Of a stretch of DNA of 7,509 nt, positions 1 to 6,422 are shown piece by piece (the first letter of the stretch is position 1; every line of letters begins with the position of its first letter). Location: contig CALCJH010000077.1 of assembly GCA_937967775.1 (NCBI GenBank), positions 1-7,509 on the forward strand. Reading direction: 5' to 3'. The stretch is from an uncultured bacterium. Lineage in GTDB: Bacteria; Armatimonadota; UBA5829; DSUL01. Below the pieces are notes generated by a model. It was not told the origin of the DNA. It made no database searches and saw only the letters and a program-made list of their open reading frames with translations. Made by a program: the position numbers and the translations under genes.

Positions 1-276
1 ACGGGGGACCGTTGGCGGCGGGCATTTGTATCCCATTACTGCAATGCCCGCTCCTGGGTGCCGTGGAACCACGGGGCGCCCTTCGAGGGTGATGCAGCAA
101 ACAACCTGCACATCCTGGCGCGGGGCTGGACTCACCTGCCCTTTGCGACTCCGCGCTTCGGCACTCCCTGCGCGGCGATGGAGGTGTCAGGAAAGAAAGC
201 TCCGGAGGAATCGTCCGCCGCCGGGTGGAACCCACAATGGGCACGAAGCGAGGATTACACACGGGCACGCGGCTGA
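1..276 (+). CDS. Phytanoyl-CoA dioxygenase (PhyH)-family protein, C-terminal fragment
   Basis: A reading frame open at the left edge of the window runs 91 codons to a TGA at 274-276. The tail contains RRAFVSHYCNARSWVPW (about residues 6-22 of the fragment), which resembles the last strand of the PhyH double-stranded beta-helix fold. In that family an Arg just before an HY pair binds the carboxylate of 2-oxoglutarate, and the distal iron-binding His lies slightly upstream, so here it would be outside the window. Family members are Fe(II)/2-oxoglutarate-dependent oxygenases that hydroxylate diverse small molecules; the substrate cannot be inferred. The gene ends 186 bases before the oxidase operon and has no evident functional link to it. 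The assignment rests on recognition of the C-terminal motif only. No clear terminator follows it. Confidence 0.7.
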   Translation, partial: TGDRWRRAFVSHYCNARSWVPWNHGAPFEGDAANNLHILARGWTHLPFATPRFGTPCAAMEVSGKKAPEESSAAGWNPQWARSEDYTRARG

Positions 277-322
277 CTGCCTGAGGCTCGTGAAAAACTT
301 TGCAAATGGTTCGCTACTTCCG

Positions 323-352
323 TTGCCGGAGAGTGAGAACTGATTGCATAAT
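323..352 (+). promoter_or_regulatory. Possible sigma70-type promoter for the oxidase operon
   Basis: TTGCCG at 323-328 and CATAAT at 347-352 are separated by 18 bases, which matches bacterial housekeeping -35 and -10 hexamers at 4 of 6 and 5 of 6 positions. It lies between the PhyH-like gene and actF and is the best hexamer pair I saw in this gap. Transcription would start near 359 and leave a leader of about 100 bases before actF. Such matches occur by chance, so this is only a candidate. Confidence 0.35.
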
Positions 353-380
353 GACCTTGGATACCCTTGAGCGTTCGGCG

Positions 381-386
381 AGGAGG
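381..386 (+). promoter_or_regulatory. Perfect Shine-Dalgarno AGGAGG not placed for actF
   Basis: AGGAGG is a full anti-16S match, but it sits 76 bases before the first possible actF start. The only start codon close to it is ATG at 389, just 2 bases away, which is tighter than the usual 5-9. No other ATG or GTG lies at the right distance. It either serves the short leader ORF or is a chance purine run. Confidence 0.35.
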
Positions 387-388
387 TA

Positions 389-481
389 ATGCCGGGCGGC
401 TTTGTGCAATGCATCACAATCGGCGGCAAGTCAGGGCGAAGATGGCGGGGACGTAGAGACGAATGGAAGCTTCCGCAATGA
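389..481 (+). CDS. Possible 30-residue leader ORF overlapping the actF start
   Basis: ATG at 389 directly follows AGGAGG and opens 30 codons that end with TGA at 479-481. The stop overlaps the second Met codon of actF (478-480) in an ATGA arrangement, typical of translational coupling. The peptide begins MPGGFVQCITIGGKSG and has a basic, Arg/Trp-rich second half. It shows no run of one amino acid that would suggest classical attenuation, and no family that I recognise. Against it, the Shine-Dalgarno spacing of 2 is too short for efficient initiation and a 30-codon ORF is easily found by chance. If real, it is more likely a regulatory or coupling leader than a functional peptide. Confidence 0.2.
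   Translation: MPGGFVQCITIGGKSGRRWRGRRDEWKLPQ
402..419 (+). promoter_or_regulatory. CRP/FNR-family-like palindromic operator candidate
   Basis: TTGTGCAATGCATCACAA has perfect outer arms TTGTG and CACAA separated by 8 bases. Read against the CRP consensus TGTGA-N6-TCACA, it is TGTGC-N6-TCACA, matching nine of ten positions. CRP/FNR-family regulators often control respiratory operons. The site lies downstream of the proposed -10 and before actF, so binding there would block rather than activate that promoter, unless the real start point lies elsewhere. There is no direct evidence that the organism has a matching regulator. Confidence 0.35.
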
Positions 482-1644
482 ATGCGACAGCAGCAGTTGC
501 CGGGGGCGCGGACTGGAGCGCAAAGGCATCCAGGATCGCGGCAGCGGCGGCCATCCTCGGAGGAGCCGGGTCACTGGCCGGACTCTTCCTTGGCGGCGAA
601 GAGTTCTGGTGGATGCTGCTGGTCAACTTCCTGTTCTGGGGAGGAATTGCGCAGGGGATGATCCTGTGGGCGGCTATCCTGCGCACCGCACAGGCCAGCT
701 GGGCGGCCGGAGTCAACCGGATCGCTCGCTCCTCCATTCACTTCCTGCCGGTGTCTCTGGTTATGTTCGCCCTGCTTTACTTCGGCCGAGAGCACTGGCT
801 CACCTGGCTCCACCATCCGGTCCCGGCCAAGGCGAAGTGGCTGAACGAAGGGTTCTTCTTCGCGCGAAACGCGGTGGCGCTGCTGATATTGACCGGCCTG
901 AGTTACTGGTATGTGCTGGCATACCGCAAGCTGGATCCCGGGGAGGGCCGGGAGCCGTCGGATGAGACGGCCTCCTTCATAAACCGGCTGGCCATTTCGC
1001 TGGTGCTGGCTTACGTGGTCATCTACACCCTGCTGGCCTTCGATATGGTGATGTCCCTGGAGCCGCACTGGTACAGCACGCTGTTCGGGGCTTATTACTT
1101 CGTGGGCAATCAGTATGCCGCAATGGCGGCCATCATCATCGTCGCCACTCTGGTCGGGAAGCCAGCGGGGCTGGAGAAATATCTGGATTCCCACCGCTTC
1201 GCGGACATGGGCAACCTGATGATGGGCTTCGGCATCCTGTTTTCGGGCTTCGTGTTCGCGCAGTGGCTGACAATCTGGTACGGGAACATCCCGGAGGAAG
1301 CCACCTACCTGCACCATCGCCTGTATCTGTTCCCCTGGCGGGCTGTGGGCATCGCCATCCTGGTCATCCTGATGGTGGGACCCTTTCTTCTGCTGCAGAG
1401 CAGGGCGGCCAAATCCACGCCGCACCGGCTGGTTTGGATCGCCGCGCTGGTCTTTGTAGGGCTCTGGCTGGAGCGCTGGATGCTGGTGGTTCCGGCACTG
1501 GCGCCGGAGAGGCTGGCAGGCTTGGGACTTCTGTGCTGGAGCATCCCCGTCTTCTGCGCGGGTGCCCTGGCGCTTGCGATCATATCCTCCCTGCGGTCAG
1601 AACCGCAGGTGTCCGGGCTGGATCTGGCACTGAAAGCAGAGTAG
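463..1644 (+). CDS. actF: ActF-like subunit of alternative complex III (quinol:cytochrome c oxidoreductase membrane subunit)
   Basis: This is a 393-residue integral membrane protein with about ten predicted helices (near residues 27-44, 48-72, 91-108, 133-153, 176-194, 205-230, 248-272, 293-311, 322-344 and 352-376), the size and helix number expected of ActF. Two recognisable blocks support the call: FDMVMSLEPHWYSTLFG at 193-209 and FAQWLTIWYGNIPEE at 265-279. ActF belongs to the NrfD/PsrC-like membrane subunits of alternative complex III, which oxidises quinol and reduces a cytochrome c or feeds an oxidase directly. An in-frame stop at 454-456 limits the start to ATG 463 or ATG 478; the latter has GGAAG eight bases upstream and may be the true start, giving 388 residues. 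It precedes sco by 21 bases. The partner genes actA-E are absent nearby, which is unusual. Confidence 0.85.
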   Translation: MEASAMNATAAVAGGADWSAKASRIAAAAAILGGAGSLAGLFLGGEEFWWMLLVNFLFWGGIAQGMILWAAILRTAQASWAAGVNRIARSSIHFLPVSLVMFALLYFGREHWLTWLHHPVPAKAKWLNEGFFFARNAVALLILTGLSYWYVLAYRKLDPGEGREPSDETASFINRLAISLVLAYVVIYTLLAFDMVMSLEPHWYSTLFGAYYFVGNQYAAMAAIIIVATLVGKPAGLEKYLDSHRFADMGNLMMGFGILFSGFVFAQWLTIWYGNIPEEATYLHHRLYLFPWRAVGIAILVILMVGPFLLLQSRAAKSTPHRLVWIAALVFVGLWLERWMLVVPALAPERLAGLGLLCWSIPVFCAGALALAIISSLRSEPQVSGLDLALKAE

Positions 1645-1665
1645 CCGCAGAACAGGACATCGAAC

Positions 1666-2514
1666 GTGGAGATAACCTGGAAGACAAACGGGATCTGGAC
1701 GTTAGCAGCCGGGGCTCTGCTTGCCTGCGCAGCGTTTTCCGGAAATCCAGCGGCGGCGCGGGTGGCGGATCCTGCCGGCGAGGGCGCGCCGAAAGTGGGC
1801 ATTGTGGAGCACCTGGGCGAGACGATACCGTTGGATCTGACGTTCCGCGACGAGAGCGGGCGGGAGGTTCGGCTTGGTGATCTTGTGGACCGTCCGACGG
1901 TGCTTTCGTTGGTCTACTACAGCTGCCCGGGGATCTGCACGCCGCTTCTCACGGGTCTTTCCGAAACGTTGAACCTCATGGATCTGCGCCCGGACAGGGA
2001 CTATCGGGTCGTCACGATCAGCTTCGACACCACCGATACGCCGAAACTGGCAGCTGAGAAGAAGAAGAACTACCTGCATCTCATTGACCGCCGGGAGTTC
2101 CCGGGAGAGGCGTGGAGCTTTCTGACAGGCGATCAGGAGCAGATAGACGCCATCACGGAGGCTGTGGGCTTCCGCTACGAGAAGCAGGGCAGGGACTTCG
2201 TGCACGCGGCGGCTATCTATGTGATCAGCCCAAAAGGCAAGATCGTGCGCTACCTCTATGGCACCACGTTCCTGCCGCTGGACCTCAAGCTCGCCCTTAC
2301 GGAGGCGTCACGGGGACGGGTCGGGCCGACCATCAACAAGATCCTGCTGTTCTGCTTCAACTACGACCCGGACGGCCGCAAATACGTTTTGAACACAACC
2401 CGGATCGCCGGCACCGCAGTTCTGCTGACGGCGCTTGCGTTCGTGATCTACCTCGGCGCCAGCTCGCGCCGCAGAGCCGCTGCTGACGGAGAAAGCAAGG
2501 ACCATGGCAGTTGA
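1666..2514 (+). CDS. sco1: SCO1/SenC family copper chaperone for cytochrome c oxidase
   Basis: A 282-residue protein with a thioredoxin-like SCO domain. The copper-binding CxxxC motif is CPGIC (Cys87, Cys91), and the third ligand is His180 in [15 protein letters not shown]; the spacing of about 89 residues between them matches the family. SCO proteins pass copper to, or reduce, the CuA site of oxidase subunit II, and the fused subunit II gene lies four genes downstream. Residues 1-31 look like a signal sequence, either cleaved after the AAA near 30-32 or, less clearly, lipidated at Cys21 (LLAC). A second hydrophobic segment at about 247-265 would anchor the C-terminus, so the copper domain faces outside the cytoplasm. 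Start is GTG at 1666 with AGGA at 1654-1657. The last 11 bases overlap ctaD, which suggests coupled translation. Confidence 0.93.
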   Translation: MEITWKTNGIWTLAAGALLACAAFSGNPAAARVADPAGEGAPKVGIVEHLGETIPLDLTFRDESGREVRLGDLVDRPTVLSLVYYSCPGICTPLLTGLSETLNLMDLRPDRDYRVVTISFDTTDTPKLAAEKKKNYLHLIDRREFPGEAWSFLTGDQEQIDAITEAVGFRYEKQGRDFVHAAAIYVISPKGKIVRYLYGTTFLPLDLKLALTEASRGRVGPTINKILLFCFNYDPDGRKYVLNTTRIAGTAVLLTALAFVIYLGASSRRRAAADGESKDHGS

Positions 2515-4135
2515 TGTCGCGGGCAGGTCGCAGGGCCTGCCGGACTATCTGAATCATAGAGCCGCATATTCGGGGATTCTGAGCTGGGTGCTCTCCACCG
2601 ATCACAAGAGGATCGGGGTGATGTATCTGGTTTCCCAGCTGACGTTCTTCCTGGTGGGGGTGGCGCTCGGGTTCGTGATGAGGCTGGAGATGTTGACTCC
2701 CGGCCCCACGGTGATCTCCAACCCCGCCGTCTACAACGCCATCTTCACTGTACACGGCGTGATTATGATCTTCCTGTTCGTGATCCCGGGACTGATCGCG
2801 TCGTTCGGGAACTTCTTTCTGCCCATCATGATCGGGGCCAAGGACGTGGCCTTCCCGTTCCTGAACCTACTGAGCTGGTGGCTGTTCATGATCGGCGCGT
2901 TTGTGGCTATCGCATCGCTGTTCACCGGCGGGCTGCCAGATACGGGATGGACCTTCTACGTCCCCTACTCCATCCAGACGAACACAAACACAACACTGGC
3001 GCTTTTCGGTGTGTTCATCCTGGGTTTCAGTTCCATCCTGACCGGGTTGAATTTCGTCACCACGGTGCACCAGATGCGCGCTCCGGGGATGCGCTGGGGC
3101 CGTATGCCGCTGTTCGTGTGGGCCATCTACGCCACCAGCTGGATCCAGATTCTGGCTACCCCCATCCTGGGGATCACGCTGTTGCTCGTGATGCTGGAGA
3201 GGGTGCTCGGCATCGGGGTGTTCGATCCCGCCCGGGGTGGCGATCCGGTGCTGTATCAGCATCTGTTCTGGATCTACTCTCACCCTGCGGTCTATATTAT
3301 GATCCTCCCGGCGATGGGGGCCATATCGGAAATCATCCCCACATTCGCGCGGCGGACGATCTTCGGCTACAAGTTCATTGCAGGCTCCAGCCTGGCCATC
3401 GCACTGTTCGGGTCGCTGGTCTGGGCGCACCATATGTTCACAGCCGGAATCGGTGAGCGGGCTGCAGTGATTTTCTCGTTGCTAACCTTCCTTGTGGCGG
3501 TGCCAAGCGCCATCAAAGTATTCAACTGGGTGTCCACCCTGTATCGTGGATCCATTGAGCTTCGCCCGCCGATGCTGTTCGCCCTGGCGTTCATTTTTCT
3601 GTTCAGCATCGGTGGGTTCACGGGGCTGATGCAGGGCGCTCTCGCGCTGGACATCCATCTTCACGATACCTATTTCGTGGTGGCGCACTTCCACTACGTG
3701 ATGTTCGGAGGAACGGGTTTTGCCCTGTTTGGAGCCCTGCACTACTGGTTCCCCAAGATGTTCGGGCGGATGTACAACGAGAAGATCGCCACCATCGCCT
3801 GGGCGCTGATGTTCGTGGGCTTCAACGTGCTCTACTTCACAATGCTGCTGATGGGGTGGCTCGGGATGCCGAGGCGCTATTACGACTACCTGCCTCAGTA
3901 TCAGACCTGGCATGTGGTGGCGACGGTGGGTTCCTGGATCCTGATCGCCGGCGTGCTCTTGATGGTGGGCAACCTTCTGGTGGCGCTGAAGCGTGGAGAG
4001 AAGGCACCGGACAACCCGTGGGGCGGCGTGACTCCGGAGTGGAGCACCACCTCGCCGCCGCCGTTGGAGAACTTCGAGAAGGCCCCGACATTCAGCGGCG
4101 GGCCTTATGACTTCCCGACGGAGGTTGCCAGGTGA
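2504..4135 (+). CDS. ctaD: Cytochrome c oxidase subunit I, type A2 (caa3-type)
   Basis: This 543-residue, roughly twelve-helix protein is the catalytic subunit, holding heme a and the heme a3-CuB site where O2 is reduced to water. Visible ligands are His84 and His397 (low-spin heme), His395 (heme a3), and His260, His309 and His310 (CuB); Tyr264 is the residue expected to cross-link to His260. K-channel Lys338 (in AIKVFNW) and D-channel entry Asp114 (GAKDVAFP) and Asn121 are present. The helix VI motif is YSHPAVY (258-264): the glutamate of HPEVY is Ala262, and the Tyr258-Ser259 pair typical of A2 oxidases replaces it. Residues 387-397 ([11 protein letters not shown]) are canonical. ATG 2504 lies inside the end of sco and has only a close AAGGA, so expression may rely on coupling. 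The stop overlaps the ctaE start by four bases. Confidence 0.98.
   Translation: MAVDVAGRSQGLPDYLNHRAAYSGILSWVLSTDHKRIGVMYLVSQLTFFLVGVALGFVMRLEMLTPGPTVISNPAVYNAIFTVHGVIMIFLFVIPGLIASFGNFFLPIMIGAKDVAFPFLNLLSWWLFMIGAFVAIASLFTGGLPDTGWTFYVPYSIQTNTNTTLALFGVFILGFSSILTGLNFVTTVHQMRAPGMRWGRMPLFVWAIYATSWIQILATPILGITLLLVMLERVLGIGVFDPARGGDPVLYQHLFWIYSHPAVYIMILPAMGAISEIIPTFARRTIFGYKFIAGSSLAIALFGSLVWAHHMFTAGIGERAAVIFSLLTFLVAVPSAIKVFNWVSTLYRGSIELRPPMLFALAFIFLFSIGGFTGLMQGALALDIHLHDTYFVVAHFHYVMFGGTGFALFGALHYWFPKMFGRMYNEKIATIAWALMFVGFNVLYFTMLLMGWLGMPRRYYDYLPQYQTWHVVATVGSWILIAGVLLMVGNLLVALKRGEKAPDNPWGGVTPEWSTTSPPPLENFEKAPTFSGGPYDFPTEVAR
4120..4124 (+). promoter_or_regulatory. Ribosome binding site fixing the GTG start of ctaE
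   Basis: GGAGG lies seven bases before GTG at 4132, within the last codons of ctaD. It supports the GTG start, which overlaps the ctaD stop as GTGA. Confidence 0.6.
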
Positions 4136-4944
4136 GCCAGACCGCGACGCCCGGAGCGGGAGGCCAGGCGGTTCTCCGCGAGGCCGAACATCACTTCGAC
4201 TATACCGGCCGCAAGCTGGGGATGTGGCTGTTCCTGTTCACGGAGCTGCTGCTATTCGGCGGACTGTTCATTGCCTACGCCATCTACCGGCATGTCAACT
4301 TCGCGGACTTCCACGTTGCCGCCAAGGATCTGGACCTGGTGCTGGGGACAATCAACACGGTCATCCTGCTGACCAGCAGTCTCACGATGGCGCTTTCCAT
4401 CACCGCAATGCAGAAGGGTAACCGCAAGCTGGCTGTGTGGCTGGTGGTCCTGACGGTGCTCTGCGGGCTGGCGTTTCTGTTCATCAAGTATTTCGAGTGG
4501 ACAGCCAAGATCTCGCACGGGATCTACCCGGCCTCACCGGAGTTGATGAAGCTTCCTCCGGGAGAGGTGCGGTTCTTCGGCCTCTACTATGCGATGACCG
4601 GCCTGCACGGGCTGCACGTGCTCATCGGGATGATTTTGTTGATCGTCATGGCCGTGGTCATCGCCCGCAAGCCGTCTCGGGTGCACTCCTTCCGGCCGGA
4701 CGATGCGGATGAGACGATGGCCGGCGCGCGGCCGGCCATCGTGGACGGCGACGGCAAGCCGCTCTGGAAGGGCGGCATCATTGACGAGAACGTGGAGCAG
4801 GTCAGCGTGGTGGTGCGGCTGAAACCGGGACCACACACCATCCAGCCATCGGACTATGTAAGTCTGGAAAATGCGGGGCTTTACTGGCACCTGGTGGATA
4901 TCATCTGGATCTTCCTGTTCCCATTGTTCTATCTGATCACCTGA
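4132..4944 (+). CDS. ctaE: Cytochrome c oxidase subunit III with an extra segment before the last helix
   Basis: A 270-residue, five-helix subunit III (helices near 29-53, 67-92, 98-120, 147-177 and 249-268), the short bacterial form without the first two helices. Family signatures are [15 protein letters not shown] (30-44, with the conserved acidic Glu38), IKYFEW (118-123), [15 protein letters not shown] (152-166) and [18 protein letters not shown] (251-268). Subunit III binds no metal; it stabilises subunit I and supports proton uptake at the D-channel. Between the fourth and last helices, where typical proteins have a short loop, about 65 hydrophilic residues occur (180-244), including a stretch rich in Val, Gly and Asp that may form beta structure. 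GTG start with GGAGG seven bases upstream; four-base overlap with ctaD. Confidence 0.96.
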   Translation: MSQTATPGAGGQAVLREAEHHFDYTGRKLGMWLFLFTELLLFGGLFIAYAIYRHVNFADFHVAAKDLDLVLGTINTVILLTSSLTMALSITAMQKGNRKLAVWLVVLTVLCGLAFLFIKYFEWTAKISHGIYPASPELMKLPPGEVRFFGLYYAMTGLHGLHVLIGMILLIVMAVVIARKPSRVHSFRPDDADETMAGARPAIVDGDGKPLWKGGIIDENVEQVSVVVRLKPGPHTIQPSDYVSLENAGLYWHLVDIIWIFLFPLFYLIT

Positions 4945-4962
4945 GGAGGCTTCAAGACCACT

Positions 4963-5262
4963 ATGGCGCATGGACACAGCGAGAAGGGCGGACATATCGT
5001 CAGCTACGGCACGTTCATCGGCGTGTGGCTGGCGCTGTTGATGCTGACGGCTCTGACAGTGGCGGTCTCTGGCGTGGACCTCAAACGTCTGAGCGTGCTG
5101 ACCGCTCTGGCTGTGGCGTGCATCAAGACATCTCTCGTGCTGGGCATCTTCATGCATCTGAAATATGAGGATCGCATCTTCAAGGTGATGTTCCTCGTGG
5201 TGGTGGTCACCCTGGCCATTTTCATCGGCCTGACCTTCACCGACACGACACTGGCAAGGTAG
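4963..5262 (+). CDS. ctaF: Cytochrome c oxidase subunit IV (prokaryotic, CtaF/CoxD-like)
   Basis: A 99-residue protein with three predicted helices (near 15-35, 42-63 and 70-92) and a His-rich N-terminus (MAHGHSEKGGH). The central segment ACIKTSLVLGIFMHLKYEDR (52-71) is characteristic of the prokaryotic subunit IV family found with caa3-type oxidases; KTSLVLGIFMHLK is its best conserved part. The subunit has no cofactor and probably stabilises the complex. It begins 18 bases after ctaE; AGGAGG overlaps the ctaE stop at 4944-4949 but sits 13 bases from the ATG, a little far. Only four bases separate its stop from ctaC. Confidence 0.93.
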   Translation: MAHGHSEKGGHIVSYGTFIGVWLALLMLTALTVAVSGVDLKRLSVLTALAVACIKTSLVLGIFMHLKYEDRIFKVMFLVVVVTLAIFIGLTFTDTTLAR

Positions 5263-5266
5263 GCGG

Positions 5267-6406
5267 ATGGGAACGGCAGCCTCCAACACTGCGAGCCATG
5301 TAGACCAGGTCATGATGGTGATCCTGGGAATCAGCGTTGTGCTGTTCGTCGGGATCATGGCGACTATGGTCTTCTTCGTCGTCAAATACAGCCGCAAGAA
5401 GCAGACGAGCGTCGCGAACATCTCCCACCATACCGGGCTGGAGCTTGTGTGGACCATCATCCCGGTCATCATCGTTCTCGTGATGTTCTGGTACGGATTT
5501 GTGGGCTACAGGGTGATGCGCACCGGTCCGGACGATGCTCTGGAGGTGACCATCACCGGGCGGATGTGGTCCTGGCTGTACACTTACGAGAACGGCATCC
5601 AGGCGACGGACATGCTGCGCATCCCGGCCGGCGAGCCGGTGAAGCTGGTGATCACCAGCGCGGATGTCATTCATAGCTTCTACGTGCCTGCGTTCCGAGT
5701 GAAATGGGATGCGGTGCCAGGGCGCAAGACGCACTACTTCGTCACGGCAGAAAAGACGGGCACCTTCGATGTCCTTTGCGCAGAGTACTGCGGGCTTCAG
5801 CACGCCTATATGCTCTCCAAGGTGCAGGTGATGCCCAAGGCGGAGTTCGAGAAGTGGTACGCGGCCAATGCGCCCGCGCAGCAGCCCGGATCGGGGCCTG
5901 CTCAGGCTCCTTCTGCCGCGGCGGAGCCTGCCGCTCAGATGGCTTCGGCGCAGCCGCAGACTGAGACGGCGCCCGACCAAAGAACCGACGGCACCCCTCC
6001 TCCCGCAGGGACTCCGGGATCTCCAAAGACTGCCTCGTCGGCGCCCCCCGCCGGTAAGGCTGCCACGCCGACTGCGGCGCCGGCCGCCCCGGCATCTGGG
6101 AACAGCGCGGCACTGGTGGCCGAAGGGGAGAAGCTTATGGCGCGCTATGCCTGCTCGTCCTGCCATTCTTCGGACGGATCGCGCATTGTCGGACCAACCT
6201 TCAAAGGACTCTACGGCAGTTCGGTGACTGTGCTGGTGGACGGGCAGGAGCGCACGGTGCGGGCCGACGAAGCTTATCTGGAGCGCTCCATACGGGAGCC
6301 GAACGCGGAGATCGTGAAAGGGTATCAGCCGCTGATGCCGGGGCAGCCTAACCTTACGCCGGAAGAAGTGAGGGCGATGATCGCCTATATCAAGTCGCTG
6401 AAATGA
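5267..6406 (+). CDS. ctaC: Cytochrome c oxidase subunit II fused to cytochrome c (caa3-type)
   Basis: A 379-residue protein in four parts. Residues 16-80 hold two membrane helices. Residues 90-200 form the cupredoxin CuA domain with ligands His136, Cys171, Glu173, Cys175, His179 and Met182 (CAEYCGLQHAYM) and the aromatic electron-entry patch MWSWLYTY (100-107). Residues about 202-282 are a long Ala/Pro-rich linker with no predicted fold. Residues 283-379 are a class I-like cytochrome c domain with heme attachment site CSSCH (296-300) and probable axial Met357 in GYQPLMPG. The protein accepts electrons on heme c, passes them to CuA and on to subunit I, on the outer face of the membrane. No cleavable signal peptide is evident. 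The start at 5267 has AAGG seven bases upstream. The position after subunits I, III and IV is unusual. Confidence 0.97.
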   Translation: MGTAASNTASHVDQVMMVILGISVVLFVGIMATMVFFVVKYSRKKQTSVANISHHTGLELVWTIIPVIIVLVMFWYGFVGYRVMRTGPDDALEVTITGRMWSWLYTYENGIQATDMLRIPAGEPVKLVITSADVIHSFYVPAFRVKWDAVPGRKTHYFVTAEKTGTFDVLCAEYCGLQHAYMLSKVQVMPKAEFEKWYAANAPAQQPGSGPAQAPSAAAEPAAQMASAQPQTETAPDQRTDGTPPPAGTPGSPKTASSAPPAGKAATPTAAPAAPASGNSAALVAEGEKLMARYACSSCHSSDGSRIVGPTFKGLYGSSVTVLVDGQERTVRADEAYLERSIREPNAEIVKGYQPLMPGQPNLTPEEVRAMIAYIKSLK

Positions 6407-6410
6407 GGCC

Positions 6411-6414
6411 GGAG
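6411..6414 (+). promoter_or_regulatory. Ribosome binding site supporting the TTG start of ctaB
   Basis: GGAG lies eight bases before TTG at 6423, in the 16-base gap after ctaC. The codons between the ctaC stop and this TTG contain no ATG or GTG in frame, and the protein begins in family register, so TTG is the best start. Confidence 0.55.
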
Positions 6415-6422
6415 CTCTGCAG

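Noticed and set aside
277..322. Intrinsic terminator after the PhyH-like gene
   Set aside because: I looked for a GC stem followed by a T-run and found only short weak dyads, so I do not call one.
26..343. 105-codon + strand frame near the left edge
   Set aside because: It overlaps the PhyH-like tail in another frame and has an Arg/Pro/Cys-rich sequence without a recognisable motif, whereas the frame ending at 276 matches a known family.
402..965. 187-codon + strand frame overlapping the actF start
   Set aside because: Gly/Arg-rich translation in a shifted frame of actF with no family resemblance.
571..1425. 284-codon open frame on the - strand opposite actF
   Set aside because: Polar, low-complexity translation rich in Gln, His and Arg opposite a well-supported membrane protein gene; a codon-bias shadow.
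5870..6112. Linker region as a tandem repeat or frameshifted insert
   Set aside because: It is compositionally biased (Ala/Pro) but shows no exact repeat unit, and the frame continues cleanly into a cytochrome c domain with intact CSSCH.
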